DNA of 8,381 nt from Myxococcota bacterium (GTDB lineage Bacteria > Myxococcota > UBA4151). The position numbers were made by a program, and so were the translations under genes. Position 1 is the stretch's first letter. Each line of letters starts with the position of its first letter. The DNA lies in contig JAPKCE010000068.1 in assembly GCA_028823075.1 (NCBI GenBank), positions 1 through 8,381 on the forward strand, read 5' to 3'. Under the pieces are notes generated by a model that was given only the letters and a program-made list of their open reading frames with translations, made no database searches and was not told where the DNA came from. Below are positions 1 through 6,457 of the stretch, one piece after another.

Positions 1-1
1 T

Positions 2-82
2 GTGGCCACGCGCTTTGCTCGTTTAACGCAGATCGTCGCCGATATCGTGCTGCAATTTTCCAACGACGAAGTGCTTCATTAG
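2..82 (+). CDS. Possible 3' end of an unidentified plus-strand gene (partial)
   Basis: One plus-strand frame is open from the window edge to a TAG at 80-82 and encodes 26 residues ending in NDEVLH. The stretch is amphipathic (RFARLTQIVADIVLQF) and looks like a normal protein C-terminus. It ends tail to tail with the minus-strand PLP-rhodanese gene, whose TAA lies at 79-81, so the two stops interlock. Another plus frame is also open across this short stretch, so 26 codons is weak evidence. The location, exactly filling the space beyond the neighbouring stop, is the main support. No family can be assigned. No intrinsic terminator is visible between the converging genes. Confidence 0.4.
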   Translation: MATRFARLTQIVADIVLQFSNDEVLH

Positions 83-1437
83 CCCTCATCGACCGGTAGT
101 CCAGCGAGCAACCAGGCTCGTGTGCCACCATTCAGACTGACCGCGTTGCTGTAGCCTGCGGCCTTGAGCATAAGCATGCCCGGCAGCGACATATTGCCCA
201 TATTACAAACGGCAATTATCGGACAATCGAGGTCGCTAGGAAGTCGATCGAGTTGATCATCGATCTGGTCTAAAGGCATATGTATGGCGCCGCGCAGTCG
301 GGTGGCCTCAAATTGTTGAGCGGAGCGTACGTCGACGATCACCGCACCCTCGTCGATGAGTTGTCGCGCCTCTTCCAGTTCGATTGTATTGGCTGTGTTT
401 CTCGAGCGTTCGATCATGTTGTGCAACATTCCGTCATAGGGGTGAGGCGCCGGGGGCGCTGCTTTATTAGCGCCGTGAACATTCCGAAAAAGATCGGGAA
501 AGTGGCGAATCAAGGTGGAAGGGTATTTAAAAATATTGTCCGGGAAGATCACGACCGCCACGCATCCGGGTTCGTCGGGCAGCATTTTGATGGCACCGCA
601 TAATGCCATGCCCGAACTCGGACCAGCGATGATGCTCTCCTCCCGGTTCAAGCGCAGACACATGGCAAAGCCGTCAGCGTTGCTGACTTCTTCCATACCG
701 TCGTACTCTTCGGGATGAAAAAGTTTGGTTTGGGTTAGTTGCGGTAGGCTTCGAACGCCCGGAATATCGTGCCCGGCTTCGGGGTGAACGCCGAGGACTT
801 GGATCTCTTTGTTTTGCCTTTTCAAAAATCGGCCGCTGCCGGTGATGGTGCCGCAGGTACCCAGCCCAGCGATGAAATGACTGATCTTACCTTCGGTTTG
901 TTTCCAGATCTCGGGACCGGTGGTGAGTTCATGGGCCTGCGGGTTGGCATCGTTGCTGTACTGGTCGAGCATATGCGTATCGGGCATGACCGCTGCGGTT
1001 TGATGAGCGATCGAGATGGCGCCTTCGGGGGCTCCCGGCGCTGGGCAGAGGTTGTCGTCTAACTCGATGAGTTCGGCGCCGAAAAACCGTAGAAGCGCCC
1101 GTTTTTCAAGGGGAATAAGTTTGGACAATGGCGTGGTGAGTTGGATGCGAGAGTTGTTCGCCATCATCGCTAAGCCGAGTCCGGTGTTGCCCGAGGTCGG
1201 CTCCACCAAACTGGTATTTTCACCGACCACGCCGCTCTCTTGGGCGTCGCGCAGCAGGTTTGCAGCAACGCGATCTTTGATGGCGCCAAAGGGGTTGTAC
1301 CATTCGAGTTTGGCGTAAACTTTGGTGTGTTTAAACGGCAGCACATGCTGCAGGGCAACTAAGGGAGTCGGGTTATCAACGCTTGAAAGTAGGCCGAGAA
1401 TCGAATCGTAGACGCGCAGGTTATGGTTGCTTCTCAT
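79..1437 (-). CDS. Cysteine-synthase-like PLP enzyme fused to a C-terminal rhodanese domain
   Basis: This is a fold-type II PLP enzyme of the cysteine synthase/cystathionine beta-synthase family. Such enzymes replace the beta-substituent of an activated serine with a thiol or sulfide in the cytosol. With the ATG at 1437 the protein has 452 residues. Visible motifs are NPFGAIKDR with the PLP lysine near residue 54, PTSGNTG at about 80-86, TTGPEIW, the phosphate loop GLGTCGTITG at about 191-200, and GPSSG at about 272. After a Pro/Ala-rich linker (about 322-345), residues 350-452 form a rhodanese domain with IVDVRSAQQFE, the catalytic Cys near 411 in CNMGNMS, and a terminal NGGTRAW. The usual CxxGxR loop has Met in place of Arg. 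The start is chosen because AAGG lies 7 bases before this ATG; an in-frame GTG at 1479 would overlap the upstream gene and has no such site. Its sulfur donor is unknown; supply of sulfane sulfur by the rhodanese half is inference. Confidence 0.9.
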   Translation of the reverse strand: MRSNHNLRVYDSILGLLSSVDNPTPLVALQHVLPFKHTKVYAKLEWYNPFGAIKDRVAANLLRDAQESGVVGENTSLVEPTSGNTGLGLAMMANNSRIQLTTPLSKLIPLEKRALLRFFGAELIELDDNLCPAPGAPEGAISIAHQTAAVMPDTHMLDQYSNDANPQAHELTTGPEIWKQTEGKISHFIAGLGTCGTITGSGRFLKRQNKEIQVLGVHPEAGHDIPGVRSLPQLTQTKLFHPEEYDGMEEVSNADGFAMCLRLNREESIIAGPSSGMALCGAIKMLPDEPGCVAVVIFPDNIFKYPSTLIRHFPDLFRNVHGANKAAPPAPHPYDGMLHNMIERSRNTANTIELEEARQLIDEGAVIVDVRSAQQFEATRLRGAIHMPLDQIDDQLDRLPSDLDCPIIAVCNMGNMSLPGMLMLKAAGYSNAVSLNGGTRAWLLAGLPVDEG

Positions 1438-1465
1438 CGCTCTGCCTTTCCAAAATGAAGGGCGT

Positions 1466-1657
1466 CTAAGACGCTCCACAGGCTCCCTGAAAGATCAGGT
1501 ACGGGAGCAAGATGTACAAGAACACATCACGAATTAAGTAATAGATGGTGAAGCCGGCGACCAGTTTCCAGCCATAGCGCTGGAAAAGCCCTTTCCAACC
1601 GCTTTCTTTGCGCACCATGCGCATGGTTTTGATCAGGGTGATGGACTTGCTTAGCAC
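1466..1657 (-). CDS. Small single-pass membrane protein, unknown function
   Basis: This is a 63-residue protein starting at a GTG (1655-1657). AGGAG lies five bases before that GTG, so I prefer it to the GTG at 1681, which would add eight residues and has no ribosome site of that quality. The N-terminal 30 residues are basic (KTMRMVRKESGWKGLFQRYGWK). They are followed by one hydrophobic segment, about residues 32-56 (VAGFTIYYLIRDVFLYILLPYLIF), broken by an Arg-Asp pair. This predicts a protein with its basic N-terminus in the cytoplasm and one inner-membrane helix or hairpin. It lies between the symporter and the PLP-rhodanese gene, 53 and 28 bases away, in the same direction, so it is probably cotranscribed with both. 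I do not recognise the family. An accessory role to the symporter is only a guess from position. Confidence 0.75.
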   Translation of the reverse strand: MLSKSITLIKTMRMVRKESGWKGLFQRYGWKLVAGFTIYYLIRDVFLYILLPYLIFQGACGAS

Positions 1658-1682
1658 GGGGGCTCCTAATGCTCGGCGCACC

Positions 1683-1706
1683 TGCCAAGACCGGCGGCGC
1701 TTGGCA
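1683..1706 (-). other. Intercistronic hairpin after the symporter gene
   Basis: TGCCAAG at 1683-1689 and CTTGGCA at 1700-1706 form a perfect 7-bp stem around a 10-base GC-rich loop. It begins four bases after the symporter stop codon. On the transcribed strand no T-run follows it, so it is not a classical intrinsic terminator. It may be an RNA-stability or processing element, or a partial terminator that sets the level of the two downstream genes. Confidence 0.5.
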
Positions 1707-1710
1707 AGAC

Positions 1711-3492
1711 TTAGGCCGCTTGGGGGCCCATAGCGTCTTTGCGGTCGACAGCTAGAGCGAAGCGGCTAAGCAGTAGGGTGTAGCCAGCAAGACCTGCGAC
1801 GAAAGTGATGATTCCGGTACCGTTTCCACTCAACGCAGACACGGCTCCGGCAGCGGCAGTCAGCAATAAAACCAGCGCGGCTAAAGCCCATAACCACCAC
1901 CGATGCGGCGCCGCATCACTGAGCTTCATAAAGCTTTTAGCACGTTCAAAATCGCCAGGCCAGCGCCAGGAATGGAACAGGCAAGTGAGCAGACCGGTGC
2001 CGCCGACTAGCGCCATTTGCAAAGCGAAGCCGGGGCGCGGCCAAGGTCCCCACAACAGTAAAGCGGCGCAGGCTGTGCTGCTTGCGAAGGCGCTGAGTTC
2101 GGCTCCGGCGGCGAGCCGCGGCAGATACCAGCGCAATAGGGTGGGTGCCCCTAAGCCCGCTCCGAGCACGAGTAGAATTTTCCAGGCGCCGGCGATGGAG
2201 CCCAAATGGGCGGCGATTATGGCGGCGGCGAGTGCCATCGGCGGTTGTGACCAGCGCGCCCATTTTAAGCGCTGAGCGTCGTTGCTGGTCTTCGGCAGCA
2301 GATCGTTGGCTAGATAGCTCGCTCCCCAATGCAGGTGCGTATCGGCGGTGGACACGAGCGCGGCGACCATGCCCCCTAGCGCAAGCCCGAGCAGTCCGGG
2401 TGGAATGAGACTGAGCATGGCATCGGGATAGCTTTGTTCAAAGCCGCTGGCGGGGGGGAGCGCAAACAAAACACCAACGACCAGCCCAACGACCATCCAA
2501 GCCCAGGGCCGAATGAGGTAATGCGCGGCGGTGAACCAGCCCATGGCTAGCGTCGCATCTTTACGGCTGCGGCAGGCGAGCATGCGTTGAACAAGAACGC
2601 CTCCGCCGTCGGCATTTTTATTGGCCCACCAACTGAGCAGCAAAGCGCTGATCACCAAGTCACCGTGACCACCGAGCAGATCCAAGGCGGCAGGGCCCGG
2701 GCTGATGCCCAGAAGAACCTCGCCGTCCAAGGGGGCGAGCGCTAAAAGGAGTTGTAAATCAGCTTGTGGTAAACCCGCTGAACGGCCGTCGATAAGAGCC
2801 GCAAGCCCGGCCGCGCCGCCGCTTAAATCAAGCGCAAGCCAGGCGAGTAACAAGGCGCCCCCCATCGCTAAACTAAACTGCAATAAGTCGGTCCAAACCA
2901 CACCGCGCAGCCCGGCGACGGTGCCATAAGCTAGAGCGATGAGCAGCGAAGCGATGAGTCCGAGGATCGCCGCTCCGTCTAGGCTTCCCCAAGCTAGCTG
3001 GGCGAGCAGTTCGGCGCTGAACCAGCGATGAAAAGGGATCAAGCTGCCAAGAACTTTTGCGCCAGCATGCAGCACCCAGCCGAGCACGAAGAGGTTGATC
3101 GGCACCATGAAGTACAGCGCCCTTAGGCGTCGCAGGAGGCTCGCCGTAGGCCCTTCGCCGTAGCGCAGAGCAACCACTTCGGCGTCTGTCGTGCAGCGCG
3201 TCGCTCGCCAGCGCGCCGCTAAGCCGAAGGTCACGAAAAGATGCGACCCGAGCAGGCCCCACCAAAACCAGTTGGCGGCGATACCGTCGCTCGCACAGAG
3301 CCCTGCGACAACGAGCGGCGTATCGACGGCAAAGGTGGTGGCGACCATTGAGGTGCCTGCAGCCCACCAGGTTAAGCTGCGACCAGCGAGCAAGAAATCC
3401 TCGCCCGTCGTTTCTTTCTTCGCAGCGAGCAAGCCAAGGCCGAGGGTGGCGATGAGCACGGCGGCGAGCAGGTAAAAGTCGAGACTGGTCAT
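1711..3492 (-). CDS. Sodium:solute symporter (SSS family)
   Basis: This is an inner-membrane transporter of the solute:sodium symporter family, which couples Na+ influx to uptake of a small solute; the substrate cannot be read from the sequence. The 593-residue protein has about 13 hydrophobic segments. TM1 is at about residues 5-24 (LDFYLLAAVLIATLGLGLLA), followed by the conserved SLTWWAAGTSMVATTFAVDTP region (about 39-59). The ST pair near 381-382 matches the place of the Na2-site Ser/Thr in TM8. The THLHWGASYLANDL stretch (about 386-399) is typical of one SSS subgroup, as is GAGLGAPTLLRWYLPRL later. The ATG at 3492 must be close to the real start because TM1 begins at once. A GTG two codons earlier (3498) is an alternative, but neither start has a Shine-Dalgarno. 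The upstream terminator ends only 14 bases before the ATG, so its expression is puzzling. It is followed by the small membrane protein and the PLP-rhodanese gene. Confidence 0.93.
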   Translation of the reverse strand: MTSLDFYLLAAVLIATLGLGLLAAKKETTGEDFLLAGRSLTWWAAGTSMVATTFAVDTPLVVAGLCASDGIAANWFWWGLLGSHLFVTFGLAARWRATRCTTDAEVVALRYGEGPTASLLRRLRALYFMVPINLFVLGWVLHAGAKVLGSLIPFHRWFSAELLAQLAWGSLDGAAILGLIASLLIALAYGTVAGLRGVVWTDLLQFSLAMGGALLLAWLALDLSGGAAGLAALIDGRSAGLPQADLQLLLALAPLDGEVLLGISPGPAALDLLGGHGDLVISALLLSWWANKNADGGGVLVQRMLACRSRKDATLAMGWFTAAHYLIRPWAWMVVGLVVGVLFALPPASGFEQSYPDAMLSLIPPGLLGLALGGMVAALVSTADTHLHWGASYLANDLLPKTSNDAQRLKWARWSQPPMALAAAIIAAHLGSIAGAWKILLVLGAGLGAPTLLRWYLPRLAAGAELSAFASSTACAALLLWGPWPRPGFALQMALVGGTGLLTCLFHSWRWPGDFERAKSFMKLSDAAPHRWWLWALAALVLLLTAAAGAVSALSGNGTGIITFVAGLAGYTLLLSRFALAVDRKDAMGPQAA

Positions 3493-3506
3493 GGGCACGT
3501 GGTGGC

Positions 3507-3542
3507 AAAAAACAGGACGAGCGACCAGGGGGGTCGCTCGTC
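3507..3542 (-). terminator. Strong intrinsic terminator after the phasin-like gene
   Basis: GACGAGCGACC (3516-3526) and GGTCGCTCGTC (3532-3542) make a perfect 11-bp GC-rich stem with a 5-base loop. On the minus strand the stem is followed by CTG and a run of six T (3512-3507), the classical rho-independent form. It lies 26 bases beyond the phasin-like stop codon. A weaker 5-bp hairpin (AAAGC/GCTTT, 3551-3565) stands in front of it. No comparable T-run follows on the plus strand, so it acts in the minus direction. It ends 14 bases before the symporter ATG. Confidence 0.9.
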
Positions 3543-3568
3543 TTGTCGATAAAGCTGAACGCTTTGTC

Positions 3569-4090
3569 TTATGCGGCTTCGATGAGGGCGATCAGGTCGA
3601 CCTTCAAAATGCGCGTGGGCACTTCGATTTTACGCTCGGTGGCGAGTTCGCGCAGCGCCTTGACCGTGAGGCCAGCCAAGCTAGCTTCGGCGGCAGGAGC
3701 CGCAGCGGCGATCGGAGTTTCGGCAACCTCAACGGCCTCGATGGTCTCGTCGTTGAGCGCGTTGCCGGTGAGTTTGGAATGCAGGTCACCGACACGACTC
3801 GTCAGGCTAGCGACGCGGCCGCTGAGCTCGCCGAGCAAGTTCTCAATGTCGCTCTCCAGCGAATCGAGGCGCTCTTTGATGCCGTCGAGATCGACTGCGT
3901 TCTTAAGGTTGAGGCGGTCGATAACAACTTTGACGTTACCTTCGACTTCGTCTTTTACCGCCATGCCGCCCTTGACCACGGTCTCAAGCTTATCCTGAAG
4001 CGTTTTGTTTTTTCCCAGCACTTCGGCTGCTTGGTTGACAGTCTGCTCACCGAGTTTAGTGAGACGTTCGATCATCGCTTTTCGTACCAT
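3569..4090 (-). CDS. Phasin-like coiled-coil protein with C-terminal Rho-N/SAP-like motif
   Basis: This is a 173-residue cytosolic protein. Residues 1-60 are amphipathic helix (MIERLTKLGEQTVNQAAEVLGKNKTLQDKLETVVKG). Then comes a segment resembling the PhaF/PhaI type of polyhydroxyalkanoate granule-associated proteins: VVIDRLNLKNAVDLDGIKERLDSLESDIENL at about 55-85, a probable coiled coil. An acidic, Ala/Pro-rich linker follows (about 116-136). Residues 137-173 (LTVKALRELATERKIEVPTRILKVDLIALIEAA) fit the Rho N-terminal (Rho-N) or SAP-like helix-extended-loop-helix motif, which in other proteins binds nucleic acid. The start is secure: AAGGAG lies six bases before the ATG. It has its own promoter and terminator, so it is a single-gene unit. 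Phasin identity is from pattern resemblance only, and no PHA synthase is in the window. A generic coiled-coil structural or DNA-associated protein is the alternative. Confidence 0.8.
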   Translation of the reverse strand: MVRKAMIERLTKLGEQTVNQAAEVLGKNKTLQDKLETVVKGGMAVKDEVEGNVKVVIDRLNLKNAVDLDGIKERLDSLESDIENLLGELSGRVASLTSRVGDLHSKLTGNALNDETIEAVEVAETPIAAAAPAAEASLAGLTVKALRELATERKIEVPTRILKVDLIALIEAA

Positions 4091-4134
4091 GGTCTTCTCC
4101 TTGATGAGCGGAAAGTCGCTCTGTGTTCAAGGAC

Positions 4135-4162
4135 AAGATAGGTGAATGACGCGCTGTGTCAA
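4135..4162 (-). promoter_or_regulatory. Sigma70-type promoter of the phasin-like gene
   Basis: On the minus strand a perfect -35 box TTGACA (4162-4157) is followed after 16 bases by TATCTT (4140-4135), a four-of-six match to the -10 consensus. Transcription would start near 4128 and leave a leader of about 38 bases that contains the AAGGAG ribosome site of the phasin-like gene. This is the best promoter in the window. The spacer and four bases of the -35 box are covered by a palindrome at 4146-4160. Confidence 0.75.
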
Positions 4163-4185
4163 TTGCTTTTTGACGCGCCGCGTCA
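4146..4185. promoter_or_regulatory. Twin palindromes, probable operator pair on the phasin promoter
   Basis: A perfect palindrome TGACGCG-C-CGCGTCA occupies 4171-4185, and a degenerate copy TGACGCG-C-TGTGTCA occupies 4146-4160 (13 of 15 bases shared). Their centres are 25 bp apart, a little over two helical turns. The proximal copy lies between the -10 and -35 boxes and overlaps the -35; the distal copy lies just upstream. This is the arrangement expected for a dimeric repressor, for example of the TetR or GntR type. No candidate regulator gene is in the window and I do not recognise the site. On neither strand does a T-run follow the perfect copy, so it is not a terminator. Confidence 0.6.
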
Positions 4186-4211
4186 TGGCGCCGATAAGGA
4201 GGTCTCAAAAG

Positions 4212-5369
4212 TCAGTGTTGATGCGCCATCGGTGGCGGCGGTTTAACGCCGGCTGCTTTGAGTTCATGGTTAATTAAAGCCTGCAACGCGTCGCCGTCAA
4301 TCATGGTATACAAGGGTTTGCCGTTGATAAAGAGCGCTGGCGTTCCTTCGATCATAGCGGCGTCGCCCACCTTTTTATCGTTGGCGATACGCGCCAATTT
4401 CGCTGGGCTACCTAAGCATTTCATAAACCGCCCTAAGTCGGCCACGCCAACAGCAGCCGCATGGTCGCGCAAGCCGGCATTATCAAAACCGCTGCGCATG
4501 TCGAACAAGCGGTCATGAAAGGCCCAGAACTTCGTTTGCTCCTGAGCGCAGATGGCGGCCACCGCTAGCTTGGTCGCATGCTTGTGAAAGTCGAGAGGAT
4601 AGTGTCGGTATACCCAGCGCACCGAGTCACCATAATGTTTGGCGAGGCCCTCGTTGAGCTTCGCCTGGCGACCGCAATAGGGACATTCGAAGTCCGAAAA
4701 TAGCACCACCGTGACCTTGGCTTTGGCGCCGCCCATGCTCGGTGAGGCTGCGTCATCGACGTTAAATATCGGCAACTCGGGTGTCTTGATCGTCGCCACG
4801 AAGGGGAAGCGCTGGAGCAGGCGATCGCGGATCTCATGCTCTTGTACCGAGGCGAACTCTTTGCCGAGTTGGGCCCTGATCATGCCTTTGACCTGATCCA
4901 AGGTCTGCCCCTCAAAGTGTTGTTGGTTGCCCATGAACACCGCTTGGATAATTTCTGCGGTCACCGGGTTTGCCGGTACCTCAGTTTTCATTTTGGCGAG
5001 AAACTGTTGTGCGTTGAGGCCGTCTTGTTTCGCACCGATGCTGAGCGCTTTGTTAAGCGCTGCGTCCTTCGCCAGGTTACGCAGAACCATCCAGCGTTCG
5101 AGCGAAGCTTTGGCTTCATGACGCGTCAAAATTGCGCGCTGCTCGGGTTTTAGATCGCTCAGACCTAGCGGCTCGCCGGCCAACGTACCGAGGGCGTCAT
5201 CATTGCTTGGTGCTGTTGCTTTCCGCTGCTTTACTGGAGGCGCCACGTTGGCTTTCGGCGTGCTTGGTGCTGTTGCTTTCTGCGGCTTTGCCGGAGGCGC
5301 TGCTTCGGCTTTCGGCGTGCTTGGCGCGCAGGCGATACTCAAGGTGATTAGACAGATAAAGCGCATCAT
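4212..5369 (-). CDS. DsbA-like thioredoxin-fold lipoprotein with SurA-like N-terminal half
   Basis: This is a predicted envelope thiol:disulfide oxidoreductase of 385 residues. A short signal sequence MMRFICLITLSIAC carries a possible lipobox (SIAC), making Cys14 the likely lipidated residue. Residues 15-57 are a Pro/Ala/Lys linker built from a tandem repeat. Residues 58-195 are helical and resemble the SurA/PPIase N-terminal region found fused to such domains (LGTLAGEPLGLSDL... then QTLDQVKGMIRAQL). Residues 205-372 are a DsbA/Thioredoxin_4 domain with VVLFSDFECPYC (active-site CPYC at 229-232), the cis-Pro loop EGTPALFING near 344, and two further Cys at 274 and 318. The C-terminus is Pro/His-rich. 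GGAG six bases before the first ATG supports this start; the second ATG directly follows. The ATG overlaps the adenosine deaminase stop as ATGA, implying coupled translation. Whether it oxidises, reduces or isomerises cannot be told from sequence. Confidence 0.92.
   Translation of the reverse strand: MMRFICLITLSIACAPSTPKAEAAPPAKPQKATAPSTPKANVAPPVKQRKATAPSNDDALGTLAGEPLGLSDLKPEQRAILTRHEAKASLERWMVLRNLAKDAALNKALSIGAKQDGLNAQQFLAKMKTEVPANPVTAEIIQAVFMGNQQHFEGQTLDQVKGMIRAQLGKEFASVQEHEIRDRLLQRFPFVATIKTPELPIFNVDDAASPSMGGAKAKVTVVLFSDFECPYCGRQAKLNEGLAKHYGDSVRWVYRHYPLDFHKHATKLAVAAICAQEQTKFWAFHDRLFDMRSGFDNAGLRDHAAAVGVADLGRFMKCLGSPAKLARIANDKKVGDAAMIEGTPALFINGKPLYTMIDGDALQALINHELKAAGVKPPPPMAHQH
5205..5326 (-). 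repeat. 57-bp tandem repeat in the lipoprotein linker
   Basis: Two direct copies lie head to tail at 5205-5261 and 5262-5318, with 49 of 57 bases identical by hand count, followed by a partial third copy at 5319-5326. The length is a multiple of three. It adds 19-residue units of the form TPKA-x-x-APP-x-K-x-x-KATAPS (residues 18-36 and 37-55) to the tether between the lipidated Cys and the folded domains. Such repeats can expand or shrink by slippage without changing the frame. Confidence 0.9.
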
Positions 5370-6457
5370 TGTGGTCTCCGGGATTCGAATTGGGCGTCGG
5401 TCTGTGCCACGGGCGAGCCGCCCATAGAGTCTAGGGTTTCAGTGATCTCGGCGAGCATCGCTTTTTTCTCGCGGTAGGGAAGAAAGGCCGACTTAAAGCC
5501 CTGCACGCAGAGGCGTTTGAGTTCGGTGAAATTGAAGCCAAAGGTCTCGGCGGCGAGCAGGTATTCATCGCTGACCGTCGTGTCGGTGATGAGCCGGTTG
5601 TCGGTGCTTAGCGCCAGGCGCATACCGGCGTCGTAATAGAGCCGCAAAGGGTGATTGCGCAGGTCGGAAACGGCGCGGGTCTGTAGGTTGGATTTGAGGC
5701 AGATCTCGATCGGAATACGGTGGTCATTGACGTAGTTTAGCAAGCTGCCGTCTTCGACCAAGCGCACGCCATGGCCGATGCGATGTGCACCGCAATAATG
5801 AATGGCCTCGTGAACGCTGTCGGCACCCGCCGCCTCGCCGGCGTGCAAGGTGCAGGCGATGTTGTTGTTGCGGATCAGGTAGAAGGCTTCGACATGGTCT
5901 TTTGCTGGATGATCCATCTCGGCACCGGCGAGGTCAAAGCCAACGACGCCGCGATCTTTAAAGCTCACCGCCAAGCGAGCGAGTCGCAACGAGGTGGGGG
6001 GGTCGATGTTGCGCAGGCCGCAGATGATCAAGCCCGAATCGACCCCGAACTCACTGCGCCCACGTTGCATTCCTGCGAGCACAGACTCTACAACCTGGGT
6101 CCCGGTCATGCCCTTGTTTAGGTGCAGCACCGGGCAGTAACGAATCTCGATGTAGCGTACGCCGTCGGCGTGGGCGTCGGCGATCAACTCGTAGGCGACG
6201 CGTTCGAGCGCCCAACCATCTTGCAAAACGCTGAGGGTGACATCGAAAGCTTTGAGGTAATCGACAAGATCATCACAGAGTTCGCCCATGTGAATGGCCT
6301 TGCCGAGACCTTCGACGGTATCCGCGGGTAAGGTCACGCCCTGTTCGGCCGCGAGATCTAAAATCGTTGTCAAACGCAGGCTGCCATCAAGGTGGCAATG
6401 AAGGTCGGTTTTCGGCATGCGCCGAATTAATTCGAGGTCTATGACCGGATTGTTCAT
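5366..6457 (-). CDS. add: Adenosine deaminase
   Basis: This 363-residue cytosolic enzyme belongs to the adenosine/AMP deaminase family, which hydrolyses adenosine or deoxyadenosine to inosine or deoxyinosine in purine salvage. All catalytic motifs are present: the zinc-binding HCHLDGS (His20, His22), TLHAGE (His205 zinc ligand, Glu208 proton relay), RIGHGVRL (His229) and STDN (Asp286 zinc ligand). The motif ALSTDNRLITDTTVSDEY matches the subgroup with TDNRL rather than the TDDP of the E. coli enzyme. Length and domain order are typical. The start has GGAG five bases before the ATG and overlaps the stop of the LETM1/TerB-like gene as ATGA. Its own TGA overlaps the lipoprotein ATG in the same way, so it is the middle gene of a coupled operon. 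The last 18 or so residues are polar and probably disordered. Adenine deaminase activity in this superfamily cannot be fully excluded. Confidence 0.95.
   Translation of the reverse strand: MNNPVIDLELIRRMPKTDLHCHLDGSLRLTTILDLAAEQGVTLPADTVEGLGKAIHMGELCDDLVDYLKAFDVTLSVLQDGWALERVAYELIADAHADGVRYIEIRYCPVLHLNKGMTGTQVVESVLAGMQRGRSEFGVDSGLIICGLRNIDPPTSLRLARLAVSFKDRGVVGFDLAGAEMDHPAKDHVEAFYLIRNNNIACTLHAGEAAGADSVHEAIHYCGAHRIGHGVRLVEDGSLLNYVNDHRIPIEICLKSNLQTRAVSDLRNHPLRLYYDAGMRLALSTDNRLITDTTVSDEYLLAAETFGFNFTELKRLCVQGFKSAFLPYREKKAMLAEITETLDSMGGSPVAQTDAQFESRRPQ

Noticed and set aside
1438..1479. GTG at 1479 as start of the PLP-rhodanese gene
   Set aside because: It would overlap the upstream small gene and lacks a ribosome site, whereas the ATG at 1437 has a well-spaced AAGG and gives a normal N-terminus for the family.
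1805..2408. Overlapping open frames on both strands within the symporter gene
   Set aside because: Arg/Pro/Ser/Ala-rich composition typical of shadow frames in GC-rich genes; the symporter frame is continuous and has family motifs.
3491..4141. A 216-codon plus-strand open frame opposite the phasin-like gene
   Set aside because: It is antisense to a gene with a clear Shine-Dalgarno, promoter and terminator. It crosses the terminator stem, and its protein has no recognisable pattern, so it is a codon-bias shadow.
4171..4185. Perfect palindrome as a terminator for the lipoprotein operon
   Set aside because: The dyad has a one-base centre and is followed on the minus strand by an A-run, not T. 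Operator use fits better, and I see no intrinsic terminator for this operon.
4170..4202. Plus-strand TTGACG, 17-base spacer, GATAAG, then AAGGAGG, resembling a promoter and ribosome site
   Set aside because: The AAGGAGG overlaps the would-be -10 box, so it could not be in the transcript. The only frame after it is about 20 codons and antisense to the lipoprotein gene. An antisense transcript cannot be excluded but is not supported.
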